64,000 nt of DNA, from the NCBI GenBank assembly GCA_024803745.1, contig JANJXV010000013.1:9052001-9116000 (forward strand), read 5' to 3'. The translations under genes were made by a program, and so were the position numbers. The DNA is from Megascapheus bottae (Eukaryota; Chordata; Mammalia; Rodentia; Geomyidae). Numbering within the stretch: the stretch's first letter is position 1; each line of letters begins with the position of its first letter. Of the stretch, positions 51,506-61,790 are shown one piece after another. Under the pieces are notes generated by a model that saw nothing but the letters and a program-made list of their open reading frames with translations, searched no databases and was not told the origin of the DNA.

Positions 51506-53289
51506 TCAATTATGGAGTAAAATGGGGTCGCTTGATCTAGTGGTTTGCAAATGGGCTTCTTTGAGAGAGCCAAAGAATGACCCCTGTGAATGAATGGTTA
51601 GCCTTTCTCTTGAAATAGGGTAGATAGCAAGGTCTGGCATCTTCATGGATCAGAAAGGTGAAGCCCCCTCCTCCCAGGTGATGAGTGTACCTGAATCCCT
51701 AGAGGCTGGGAGTGGGCACTTAGCTGATAGGTTACTGAGACTGTCAGTCAAGTGCCTGGGACTGGGAGTTTCCTGTCATTCTGCCCCTTGATCTGACCTT
51801 ATTTAGGCCCAGATCAGCTCAGGTGCCAGGATGCCATGCCACCTGTCTCTGTGTTCGTGTCCTGTTTCCTGGCTTCTGGCTCTTCTCTAGTCATTATGCT
51901 ATTCCAATTCAAGTCTCCATTGGAGCTCAATTGGTTTGTTGGTATTGTTTTTGTTCTTTCATTCCTCTCCAGCTTTCATAGCACAATTTCATAATAGTGT
52001 AAATTTGCCAGCTGCTGGTCTTTGAGACAAGAGTCCACCATGAATTCACCGGCCTTTTAATAAAGACTCCGAGATTTGTCCTATTAAAATGTGTTTTCTC
52101 ACCTCACAACACACTCAACCCACAATGAAAGTGCAGAGAAATTTCAGTCACATGATGGTTTGAGGAATTCAACAGCTTCAAATTTCATCGTCATTTCGCC
52201 TATACAATTGTGGAAGTCTCACCAACCTTCATAGTGGTCACTGCCACTATGTGGATAAGAAAAGTGAAAGTGTTGCTTTAGCCAATTCAGCGCCTCCTCT
52301 GTCTCCATCAGAACCAATAAATAGTGGCTGTCAAACTGTGATTGTACCTCCTAAAGTCTTTAGTACACAGTGTAAGCATCGGGCTGTAAAGACTCGGGTA
52401 AGGACAGCTCTCTCCTGAGAGCAGGAGCCAAGAGAAGGCCTGTGTCTTCCGGAAGGATGTAACGAGGGGAGGGGGATACAGGAACACCCTGTGTCCCCCT
52501 CCTTCTACAGCAGCAACCTGTGAAGGTATAAATACATACTTTGACCCCCAGATGCTGCGAGGTGCTTTCCATTGCTGGCCTGAGCAACATTGAAATAGGT
52601 GGTTTTGTACATATTGCTCATTGCAATGTTCCCTGTGCCTTGACTGTGCTTGGTGTCCTGGCTGTATAGGAGGTACCAGGAACTACTTGCTGAGAGAATA
52701 GAGGAAGAAACATCCATTTACCTGGTGTACAGAGAGCACAGATCACATTTTGAGTTGTGTCTTGGGAACACAGAGAAGAATGGACCATTCCCACATCCAG
52801 AGAGTCTTATGAAAAGTCATACACATTCCTGGAAGATGTGTGACATTGGCAACATGAGCTGAGTGCCAGGGAGGGCAGGTGTGGTTTCTGCTGTCTCTAC
52901 CTGGAGGTCTTCACAGAGGAATTAGCTTTCTGGGAGTTGGCATTCTCTTAGGAGGAAATAGAAGAACATCAGAGAGAGAAAATCTTAAGGATGGAAACTG
53001 AAACAGTTGCTATGATCATTGACAAAGAAACACTTCCAGGGCAGAGGGAGGGAGATGCAGACCAGTGCAGTAACTTTCTAGTCCCAAAAGAAAAGGAGTT
53101 CTTCCTGCATCCTAACTCCTCTCCCACCTCTCCTGGTATTACACTCTTATCCTGCCATAAGATGAGGAACTAAGGAGAAGACAGGAGGATAGAATAATTA
53201 TGTTCTATCCTGTGTGTGAACTGTTGGAGACAATAATTGCAAGCAACACAGCTACAGCCATAAAGAATAAATGAAAGCAAAATGGCTCA
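51506..53289. other. Unique sequence; possible conserved non-coding
   Basis: No gene or repeat family. 51930-52360 is AT-rich and repeat-free, with several TAAT and CAAT-type motifs ('gccttttaataaagactccg', 'atcgtcatttcgcctataca'). Frames are short and on both strands. Confidence 0.45.
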
Positions 53290-53585
53290 GAATAATGCTT
53301 TCCAATAGATATGCAGTATTTTAACTTTTCTGGTATTCATATTTGTTCTCTAGAAAGGAAAGGATCAAGGGAGATCAATTTTAATAATATATTTGAATTT
53401 CACACAATGGAGCCAAATCAGTTCAGTGTGTACTTTATACAAACATATATGATGAAAATTTTCACTTCTATTTTTACATTCAGGCTGTGAAATTCAAGAT
53501 GAATTTTAGACTTGTAGCACACATCCTGTGGCCAGTGGTTACAGTATTTGGAAGACTGGACAAAGTTCTGAATTTCTTTATTATG
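53290..53585. mobile_element. Old DNA-transposon-like repeat (hAT type?)
   Basis: It starts 'tgctttccaatagatatgca' and ends 'ctgtggccagtggttacagt' with 'atttggaagactggacaaag'. These resemble the ends of a mammal-wide non-autonomous element ('gtgctgtccaatagaact' and 'catgtggctagtggctaccgtattggacagc'). AT-rich middle. Family name uncertain; orientation not assigned. Confidence 0.45.
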
Positions 53586-54037
53586 GAATACAAAGTCAAG
53601 ACTCAGTATGAGTACAGGGGCCCCATATTCCTCCCTTCACAAATGCTTCCAGGATTTATTGAATGGGTACTTTGTGCTTGAGTTATCAGATGGGAAGTCA
53701 AACAAGAATGGAATGGACCACCAGGATACATCCGTTAGCTGTATGCATGACAGGACAGTGTGATGGGCCTGAGACCTGTCAGTTTCCAGGGCTCTCACAT
53801 TGGAGCTATAGGATGTGTATATTGTTCCATCCTGCCTGTCCTCCTGAATCTTACATTACCCTGCAGGCGCAATGCTTCCTTTCAAAACGCTTTGGCATCT
53901 CTTGTCTCATACCTGGCTCACCTCACTCATTAGGTTACAAGCAGGTAGTACACATGCTATAGTTAGAAGACCCAGAACAGGACATTTCTGAAAAGTCCTG
54001 TTGACAAGCCCAGAGCCAGCTTATACACACATCTGTG
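53586..54037. other. Mostly unique; weak L2 fragment
   Basis: 'ccaggatttattgaatgggt' then 'actttgtgcttgagttatca' (53650-53690) looks like an antisense L2 terminus, too short to call firmly. No gene. Confidence 0.4.
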
Positions 54038-54195
54038 TATGTTCTAGAATCACCTGTAGCATTTCATAAGCATACTATTTGGGGCCCTGCCCTGATATCC
54101 TGATTCAGTTACTCTGAAATAGAGGGTAAGGTTTAAAGTGTTCTTTCAAAAGCTGTACTCAGTGATTTTTACTCAACCGCCAGTATGTGAATGCT
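54038..54195 (-). mobile_element. MER5A-like hAT transposon relic
   Basis: 'gttctagaatcacctgtagc' with 'cctgatatcctgattcagtt' and 'tactcagtgatttttactca' follow the MER5A order ('agaatcacctggggagc ... ctgattcagtaggtctgg ... ggtgattctgat'). Diverged. Orientation given relative to the copy at 3065 and uncertain. Confidence 0.65.
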
Positions 54196-55662
54196 GAGAC
54201 ACCACAGTCCAGAGAGGTTGTCTTGGCCAGTATCACACAATAAGGACTCCCCACTCTTTGTGCTTTCTCCAAATAACACTAAAGGCAGAAGGAGCTTAAG
54301 AAACTTCTTGATTATTCAAGAGGCTCCACTATACCCTGGAGCTTGGAGCAGAGGGACAGCAGTCTTTAAATGCATGTTGCCTCTTCAAGAACAAAGCCCT
54401 TGTCACTTTACCACTCTGGGAAGATTGCCAGGCCCTAGTATTAATAATAATCCTTTTGTTTTCTAAATGCCTTATAATAGCATAAATAAGCTTACTTTCC
54501 CTTCTTTGGTGGTAATGAGCCTTATTTGACTGATTGGTTGATTAATAATACTAATTCCTCCAGTGACAAAACACAAAGGCCAAAGGATAGAGGCAAGGCC
54601 TCCCCTCCAGCCAATGGCTGAGGCTGCCTCAGTGGCTCCTTGGGAAAGGACTGCATGCCTGCTTCACACACACACTGACAAATGCCCCTGCATTTCCTGT
54701 TGAGATACACCCACCATCTTATTCTTCATATTATGCCATAAGCATTCATGAGAACCTACCGGAGAGTTGTCTTCGACTTCAGGCTGAATGTCACTTTCCA
54801 GGTTAATGGAGTGGCTTTAAGACACTAGGAGTTGTGAAATTATCAGGTCTAATCATGCTAACAACTTCCCATCCACCGTCCAGAATCTTAAAGGCAAATC
54901 TGTGTTCCACATGCAACAAATGTGACAGAGCTCTTGACTTACATTTTATATTCTTCTACCATTTACTATCTATCTGGACTTCTGGTACCTTTCTTTCTGT
55001 AAGCAGCAACATCTTAAACCATTCAGAGTGTAGAAATCGTGTTTGTAAATCTACCACTCTTTTCAGTGGCCTGTGCGAGAAAAAGGCACTCCCATGAATG
55101 ACAGATCACTGTGCCCCAAGGTGCTAGTGGTTTTATTTGCTGGTTTTCAGAGGTGCTCTTGGCCTGTCCAGTAAGCCAATTGAGTCCAGCCGCTGACTCT
55201 GAATTGGCAGTGAACTGGGATTTTTTTTTTTAATCCTGAGTCCAGCAAAGCCCCTGCATCGTTTATTGTGTATCACAAGGCTGAAACACAGCTCCAACAG
55301 GAGCCAACATGTTGGACAGCTTTTACACTGTCACACATTGGCCCTGAGACAGAGCAAAGGAGGTCTTTCACTGGTCACCTGTCTCCTGGCTGTGGGTTCC
55401 AGACAGATCACAGATGGAGCAAAAGAGAATGAATGAGATCAGAGTTCTGGTCAACCATTTCTCACTGCACTGAGCCTTATGGGGGGAAAAATGTTGAGCA
55501 TGGTGGTCAGAGAAAGCTACCCAAATCACAGGTCACCCAAGGTGAAGAGTGTGTGAGAGTGAATATGTACTCATTCAACTCCAGTGAATACTCCTCTCCT
55601 CTCTTCCTCTCCTCTCCCTTCCTTTCGGCTCTCCTTCCCTCCCCTTCTCCCTTCTTTTTCTT
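54196..55662. other. Unique sequence, no gene recognised
   Basis: Frames up to 91 codons (54191-54466, 54834-55097) lack domains. A pyrimidine-rich run (55590-55660) leads into the next SINE's tail. Confidence 0.45.
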
Positions 55663-55861
55663 TTGTGCCTGTAGTAGGGCTTGAACTCAGGGCCTCTAGT
55701 TTACTTGGCTTTTTCTGCTTAAGAGAACTCTACCACTTGAGCTATACTTCCCATACTTTCATCTTTTTGCTAGGTAATTGGAGATAAGAATCTCACAAAC
55801 TTTTCTGCCCAAGTTAGACTGGATTGATGATTCTCAGCTCTGAGCCACTGTCACCCACCTT
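55663..55861 (-). mobile_element. B1-Geo-type dimeric SINE
   Basis: Right unit ('gtagtagggcttgaactcag', 'ctctaccacttgagctatac'), linker 'ggtaattggagataagaatc', B1 half shortened ('gatgattctcagctctgagc', 'cactgtcacccacc'). Confidence 0.88.
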
Positions 55862-55919
55862 CGGGGAATAGTTCATAAACAAAATCATCCCACTTATTTC
55901 TAAGATCCTTCTATATAGC

Positions 55920-56030
55920 TATGCTTATCCCCCATTTCATACTTGAGTTATTTAAGAGACCCAGAGATGTGAAGTAACTTGTCCAAGATGGCACAGCGAG
56001 CCTAGATCGTAGCTGGAATTTGAATCTGTT
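55920..56030 (+). mobile_element. MIR fragment
   Basis: 'atttcatacttgagttattt' then 'gatgtgaagtaacttgtcca', 'agatggcacagcgagcctag' and 'gctggaatttgaatctg' follow the MIR core and 3' part in order. Confidence 0.85.
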
Positions 56031-56787
56031 TCTCTTTTTAAACCTCATTTGCCAAGCTGAATCTTCAAGTCGTTCTGCCCCCTGCTGTGTCCCACATTCC
56101 TTTTTAAATTGTTTTCAGAGTTACATCTTGAGGTCTCATTTCCGAAGCATCTCTTCATGCTGTTGTAAGGAAATGAGGGTGGGAAAGGAACCCATCTTCA
56201 AAGCAGTCAGGGCAATGGATGGAATGAGCAGTTTACACTTAGAAAATTTGTTTTTAGTTCTAGCCAGGGGTAGTAGTAATTTAATCATCAGAGTTGGTCT
56301 TCACTTCCTTGGAGGCTCCCTACCCTGAGCCAGATGTTTTTTGTTGAATCTGGTAATTTTCAAAGGAAAGTCCAGATTGCAGTGTCAGATCAATGACAGG
56401 TCTCCAATGAACAGAACTCACAGATGGACACAGGTCAAGAGCCAGAAAACAGAGAACATTCCACATAGAGACCTTTTCTTTCTCTCTCCTAGCAGCCCAG
56501 ACAGGCAGGTGCCATTACTAGCCCATTTCATGGGTGAGAGAACAGCCTCCTGAACTTAACAGAGTCATGTGCAAAGCAAGGACCCATCACTTATCAGGAT
56601 CTTCCGGCATGGCTCACTGTGCTTCACCTACACATAGCTTTAGATGTCTTTTTTTGCCGGCCCTCTTCTGCTTCTGCAAGTCATCTATCCTGAATGCTAT
56701 TTAAAATAATAATAGTAATAATAAACAGAAAATCTTTGAAGGTCTGTAATCTTTCCCCATAATCCCAGAGGATGATACATATGCCTT
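56031..56787. other. Mostly unique, no gene recognised
   Basis: A weak MIR-like segment lies at 56500-56580 ('cccatttcatgggtgagaga'). The 102-codon frame at 56020-56328 starts in the preceding MIR. No domain. Confidence 0.45.
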
Positions 56788-56874
56788 CATATATATATGT
56801 ATATACATGCATATACATGCATACATATACATATATATATATACATACATATATATATACACACATGTATATAT
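56788..56874. repeat. (TA/TATACA)n microsatellite
   Basis: Alternating TATA, TACA and TGCA units. Self-complementary over most of its length, so cruciform-prone. Confidence 0.9.
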
Positions 56875-57095
56875 TGGTAGGGCAACATCAGAAGGACTTC
56901 TGAGGTCTGCCCCAGTCTCTGGGGTCAGGAAAGAAATTTGAGAGGCTGAGGAGGAAGGAGGAGCTCACTTTGTTTTGTCAAGAACTGTGCTGCTTAAATT
57001 GTTTTGTTCTCTTTGCACATATAACTCCTAAAGAAAAACACAATGTGAAACTATGCCCCAGCCTCCTGGCCTACAGCAGCACCATAGTCTGTCTT

Positions 57096-57097
<2 letters not shown>

Positions 57098-57149
<52 letters not shown>

Positions 57150-57180
57150 TCTTCCTCTCTCCCTCTTTCCCTCCCTTCCC
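57098..57180. repeat. (CT)n microsatellite
   Basis: About 47 nt of pure CT followed by mixed CTTCC/CCCT pyrimidines. No SINE directly adjoins. Confidence 0.93.
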
Positions 57181-57304
57181 TAGCCCCTTGTATTTGTGTC
57201 TACATTCATGTACATACACATAGTCAGGCCACAGAGGTCACTGGTGTCAGGCTCAGGGACGAGCTGAGTTGACAATGGGAACTCCAACCTAAGCAACTTA
57301 ACTT

Positions 57305-57541
57305 TAGGACTTTATTTATTTGTATTTATTTATTTTTAGTAATGCTAGGATTAGAACTTAAAGCCTCCTGGTGCTAAGCATACTAAACTCAAGTGTCTCT
57401 TCCACTTGAGCTACCTCTCAGCCTTTTGTTGTTGGTTCTATTTTTGCCTACTATTTTTGCTCAGATTTGCTTTCAGCTCTCCATCCTTCTGCCCTATTCC
57501 CTTAGTCGCTGAGATTACAGATGTGTGTCACCATACCTGGC
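57305..57541 (-). mobile_element. B1-dID SINE
   Basis: A TTTA-rich tail, then the antisense ID unit ('atgctaggattagaacttaa', 'cacttgagctacctctcagc') without the Geo extra segment. A linker and the B1 half follow ('gtcgctgagattacagatgt', 'gtcaccatacctggcc'). Confidence 0.85.
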
Positions 57542-57805
57542 CAACTTGAGGACGTTTTCCATATCTGCCCTCACCAGAAATAAACCATTCATTACCCTAA
57601 TCACTTCAGTGGATAAAGGTAGGCATTTACGGAAGGCCCAGGACCAAGGTTGCTGCCTAATTTATGTGTATTTTGCAGTTCCTAGTCCAAGGCTTCATGC
57701 AGATTTACACAGTTGAGTTCTGGCTTTCTCCCATGCCAGGATGGTGAGGCCAGCCGGACTGAGGCAGCTTCATCTCCTCCCCTTCATCATGCGGTGACAC
57801 AGACC

Positions 57806-57808
<3 letters not shown>
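57542..57808. other. Unique sequence, no gene seen
   Basis: Nothing recognised. Confidence 0.5.

Positions 57809-57856
<48 letters not shown>
57809..57856. repeat. (GT)24 microsatellite
   Basis: Pure GT run of 48 nt, not at a SINE tail. The Cys/Val and His/Thr open frames across it are artefacts. Confidence 0.96.
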
Positions 57857-57857
<1 letters not shown>

Positions 57858-58944
57858 AGGGGGGGCATTATGCTTCCTGGGGAGCTTTCCATGCACAAGG
57901 TCCCATCCACAGGGCTCAGATCAGACGTAACTCACTTGACAGCTGCCATGCCTGCCAGGTCAAGACAAACATACCAAATTGTTCACTTCTGGGTACTTTT
58001 GAGTGATTACAAATCGATTTGACTGCTCTTTTTCTCTGGTTTCAAGAAGAAGGAAAAGGCAGGCTCTGGAAACCTGGTTTCCATAGCCCCATTGTCTTTT
58101 CAATCAAGGAGCTGCTGGGAAGGACTGGAATATGCCGGGGTCTAGAGGGGGCCATCGGGCCAGTCTATGTGGAATGGGAGAGGTGAGGAGCTCTGTGGCC
58201 AGAAACAGGGCGGCATATTGGATGGAGAATGTGGAGCTAGCGTCAGGAGGGTATTAGATGAAAAAGACGGAGGCTGAACTACAAGCACCTCAGGATTCAT
58301 GGATGCTTTATTTGTGCATCAGCTCCATAGAGAGCTCAGACAGGGCCATGATCATGGAAGCACTAGCATATCGTCTCCCTCGGAGGCAGTCGCTGTGACA
58401 TGTGTTCACTTCACAAGTCTAAGGCCTTAAGTCATCTGCCTTCAGGTAATTTTCCTCTAAAATAAGGCCAATACTACTTTAGAGTGATGGTGAAAATTAT
58501 ACTGACAAATCCGAAGCATACATTTGTAGGTAGAAACAATGCACTCATGAAAGGGCTACTGTTGTCAGACTGCTAATGAGGTTGAGACAAAAGACACCAG
58601 GAGGAAAATGAAGAGGACTTACCATCAGGATTGTAGCACTGCAGTGTGTGCACCTGAATGACAGCCTCTTTAAAGCTCTCGTCCTCAGCCTGCCCTCTCT
58701 TTACCATGGTCCAGTTCCCACATTATGTAGTGATGCAAAGTTATTAGCAGGTCCTGGCTGTGCTTATTTCATTCATCTCAACAATCTCTACTCTCACTTG
58801 AGGAAAAAAAATGTCCTGTAGTAAGGCACAAAGTTTGTTTAGTCTCCAGAGAATTTACAACCTTTCCACATGAAGCCACATATTTACTCTCTTCTGATGA
58901 TAGTATCCAGTTTGTCTCTAACTTGGTGGGTTTTGTTGTAGTTG
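57857..58944. other. Unique sequence, no gene seen
   Basis: Includes a short G run (gggggg, about 57861). No repeat family or domain. Confidence 0.5.
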
Positions 58945-59152
58945 TTGGTGATAGGGTTTGTATGCTGGGCCTGGTCACTGTCCCTGAGCTCAAGGATAGT
59001 GCTCTACCACAGCTCCACTTCTGCTTTTTTTTTGAGTGGTTAGTTGGTGATAAGACTCTCACAGAGACTTTTCTGTCTAAGCTGGATTTGAACCATGATC
59101 CTCAGATCTCAGCCTCTTGAATAGCTAGCATTACAGGTGCAAAGGCCAATTC
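58945..59152 (-). mobile_element. B1-Geo-type dimeric SINE
   Basis: Right unit ('gtcactgtccctgagctcaa', 'gctctaccacagctccactt'), linker 'ggttagttggtgataagact', B1 half ('catgatcctcagatctcagc', 'aatagctagcattacaggtg'). Confidence 0.9.
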
Positions 59153-59254
59153 TTATTTGCCTATGTTATTCGTTCTATTTTTGTTATTAATTCCATCTTA
59201 ATGCCAATTGCAATGCTGTAGAGTGGGTTATTTGATGGTGTTTTCATAGGCTTA

Positions 59255-59412
59255 AATATAGATGGATTCATGCATTCATTCATGGTGGATAGCTTAAAGG
59301 ATGGAAGAAAGGATGTGTGGATGAATGGACAGGTGGATAAGGGATGGATGGATGAATTGATGAGTACATAGATGAATAGAGATGAGTAGACAGGTAGACA
59401 GATGGGTGAGTG
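59255..59412. repeat. Degenerate (GATG)n tract
   Basis: GGAT/GATG units with many substitutions ('ggatggatggatgaattgat' in the core). It lies on the tail side of the antisense SINE at 59446, separated by a TTTTG run. Confidence 0.85.
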
Positions 59413-59445
59413 CATGTTACTAGAGTTTTGTTTTGTTTTGTTTGT

Positions 59446-59665
59446 TTTGCATGTGTATACCAGTATTGGGACTTGACCCAGGTCCTGTTCCTTAGCTTTT
59501 CACTGAAGGCTGATACTCTACCACTTGAGTCACAGCTTCACTTCTGGATTTTTGCTGGTTAATTGGAGATGAGTCTTACGGATTTTATTGCCTAGGCTAG
59601 CTTTAAACCAGACCTCAGTTTCCTGAGTAGCTAGGATTTCAAGCATGAGCCATGAGTGCCCAGTG
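59446..59665 (-). mobile_element. B1-Geo-type dimeric SINE
   Basis: TTTTG-rich tail, right unit ('accagtattgggacttgacc', 'ctctaccacttgagtcacag'), linker 'gctggttaattggagatgag', B1 half ('ctcagtttcctgagtagcta', 'gcatgagccatgagtgccca'). Confidence 0.92.
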
Positions 59666-59849
59666 ACAGTAGTTTATTCTTTACATCTTGTATCTTTCTT
59701 TGCCAAACTGTGCAAGTTTTCTGGGTAGGTACCCAATTCGTCAAATTCTTTGATCCAGGCAATGTCCCCATTACTACATCCTCTTACTCTTTCCATTGCT
59801 TTGAGCCAATCCAGTTCTTGAGTACATATCCTTGCATATTGTACAGGGC
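59666..59849. other. Unique sequence, no gene seen
   Basis: Nothing recognised; short frames on both strands. Confidence 0.5.
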
Positions 59850-59980
59850 CTGTGTGTGAACAAGGTCACTTTGGGCTTCACCATTTTCTAACAGGCCAGA
59901 GAAGTAAAGAAACCATCTCTGACTACACAGCTGGTCAGCGGTGGAGCCAAACTGGAGGTCAGCATCAGCCAATTTAATCT
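59850..59980 (+). mobile_element. MIR fragment
   Basis: 'ggccagagaagtaaagaaac' then 'actacacagctggtcagcgg' and 'tggagccaaactggaggtca' follow the MIR 3' half. Confidence 0.7.
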
Positions 59981-60604
59981 AGAACTGATTTTCTTTTTCA
60001 GATGCGCATAAAGACAGTTGGAATGTGTAAAGAAGTAGGTGGCTTGAATAAATGATAGGTCCATCATTCTATGGAGCTGGGAAGCCAGTGGGGGTATCCC
60101 TTGCTTCAACAGAAACAGCTTTCCTGAACTTCTAGTTGGGGAATGACTGTGTCTGCATAAGCCTCTGGTTCCACTCTACACAAGAGTTATATGCAATACT
60201 CAGAGATTGGGCTATCTGTTGGTATTTAGTAGATTCACTATCAGCCAAGGTTCCCTGATTCAGTTGTCTGATAGGATTTAGAGATGCAGGCAGGCAGGAA
60301 ACTTCTCATGCTTGGAAACTGTATGTTGTACAGGGAAAGACTACTTTTGTTTCCTGCAAATATGGCTCTTGGGAAATAAAGCCTGTCTTGGTCTTTACTG
60401 ATGGAATGATGGCGTGTGTAGAACTGTTAAAGAAGACTAGCCTTTCTACTCTAAGACTTGCATTCAAATGGTGGCCCCATTCTCTTCCAGCTTAGACAGC
60501 CTGATAGGAAAAAAAAAAGATTTCTCAGTATCTAGTGGTGCCAACTCACCTCTACCAAGGTGAGGGTAAAATAACCAATGTGGTCCTTTGGATACCCTTT
60601 AGGA
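59981..60604. other. Unique sequence, no gene seen
   Basis: No repeat family or domain recognised. Confidence 0.5.
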
Positions 60605-60700
60605 AGATAGGTCATTCACTGCATTTTATATACTGAGGTTTAGAAAGGTTATACGTCTTGCCCAAGGTACCATCATCAATTACTGATAGAGCAGTTTATT
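60605..60700 (+). mobile_element. MIR fragment
   Basis: 'actgaggtttagaaaggtta' then 'tacgtcttgcccaaggtacc' is the MIR core. Confidence 0.75.
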
Positions 60701-61635
60701 GGACTCTGCAACTTTCCATGTGGTCCTCCTGCTCCAATCTCCATCCTGCTCACCAGTGTAAAAGAGCTAGCACTACATTTTCCCTCTTACCCAGCCAGTA
60801 CTAGGTTATCAGTGACACTTCACTTCCCAAGGTGTTGACAGGAAGAAGGCTTGAACTCTTCCACCTTGAACAGGCTGTGGGAGCCTGTGTTGTTGGTAGA
60901 TTCTCAGAGATGACAAGTCTTTTGAACATTTGCCAATATGTCAACCCTTCTAATTAAAACCACATTATCTGTGATGATTCTTAATGATAGCATTTTTGGA
61001 GTCAGGATGTGGAGTCAAGTTCAGTTTGAAAATTTCCCTTCTGAGCAGCACTTGGCTTGGCCCTGATAATGGATTAAGTGGAGATTCTGAATAACCCTCT
61101 TCATAGCCTGTGTATTTTTTCATGCTCCTGAAAGAACCTCTTAAAGAAACTCAACCTGCCTAGCAGATGGTTTGGTAAATCCATGTGTCAAAGACACATG
61201 TAAGCTATTTCTAATTTGTTACTTTTGTGGCACGTGGCACCTCCCCCTTCACCCTGCTAACATTCAGGAGAAAAGAAAGTAGTGGATCCATTTTTGCTAG
61301 CCGCTTCCCATCAGGCCTTAAGAGAACCCTTGCCATTCATACCTTTAGGTTTGGTAACCTCCAGGTACCTGATTCAAGCTTGATCTGAAGTGGAAAGACA
61401 CTATACTAAAACATTCCAAGTAATAAGTCCATAGATCATTCAACAATTCAGTTTACTTTTGAATAGGATACAATATCCAATATAGAGAATGGTCTAGACC
61501 TTGAGTCCTCTTTCTTTTCTTTCACTCTCCAAAATCTGCATTGACAAGGCCTTGTGGGCCATTCTGATTGATCGCCTCCCAGTTGGAAGTGTGCCATGCT
61601 TCGAAATGCTAAACTTCTGGGATGAGGGGCTCTAA
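60701..61635. other. Unique sequence, no gene recognised
   Basis: AT-rich and repeat-free at 60940-61240. Possible conserved non-coding DNA, not testable here. No open frame of note. Confidence 0.45.
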
Positions 61636-61790
61636 TCCTTTGTTCAGGCTACCTCCATTGCTTAGAATGCCCTTCTGCATTGGCTTAGTGCCCAGTCTCC
61701 TATACCTCACTTGTAAATTCTTACTCATCCTCTAAATCACAGCTGTTGTTGGGAAACCTTTGCCAATAATCCTGCTAGGTGAGATGCCAT
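61636..61790 (+). mobile_element. L2 3'-region fragment
   Basis: 'tccattgcttagaatgccct' then 'aaattcttactcatcctcta' and 'aatcacagctgttgttggga' match the L2 order ('ggaatgctcttcc ... ctcctactcatccttca ... ggtctcagctcaaatgtcac'). Confidence 0.75.
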
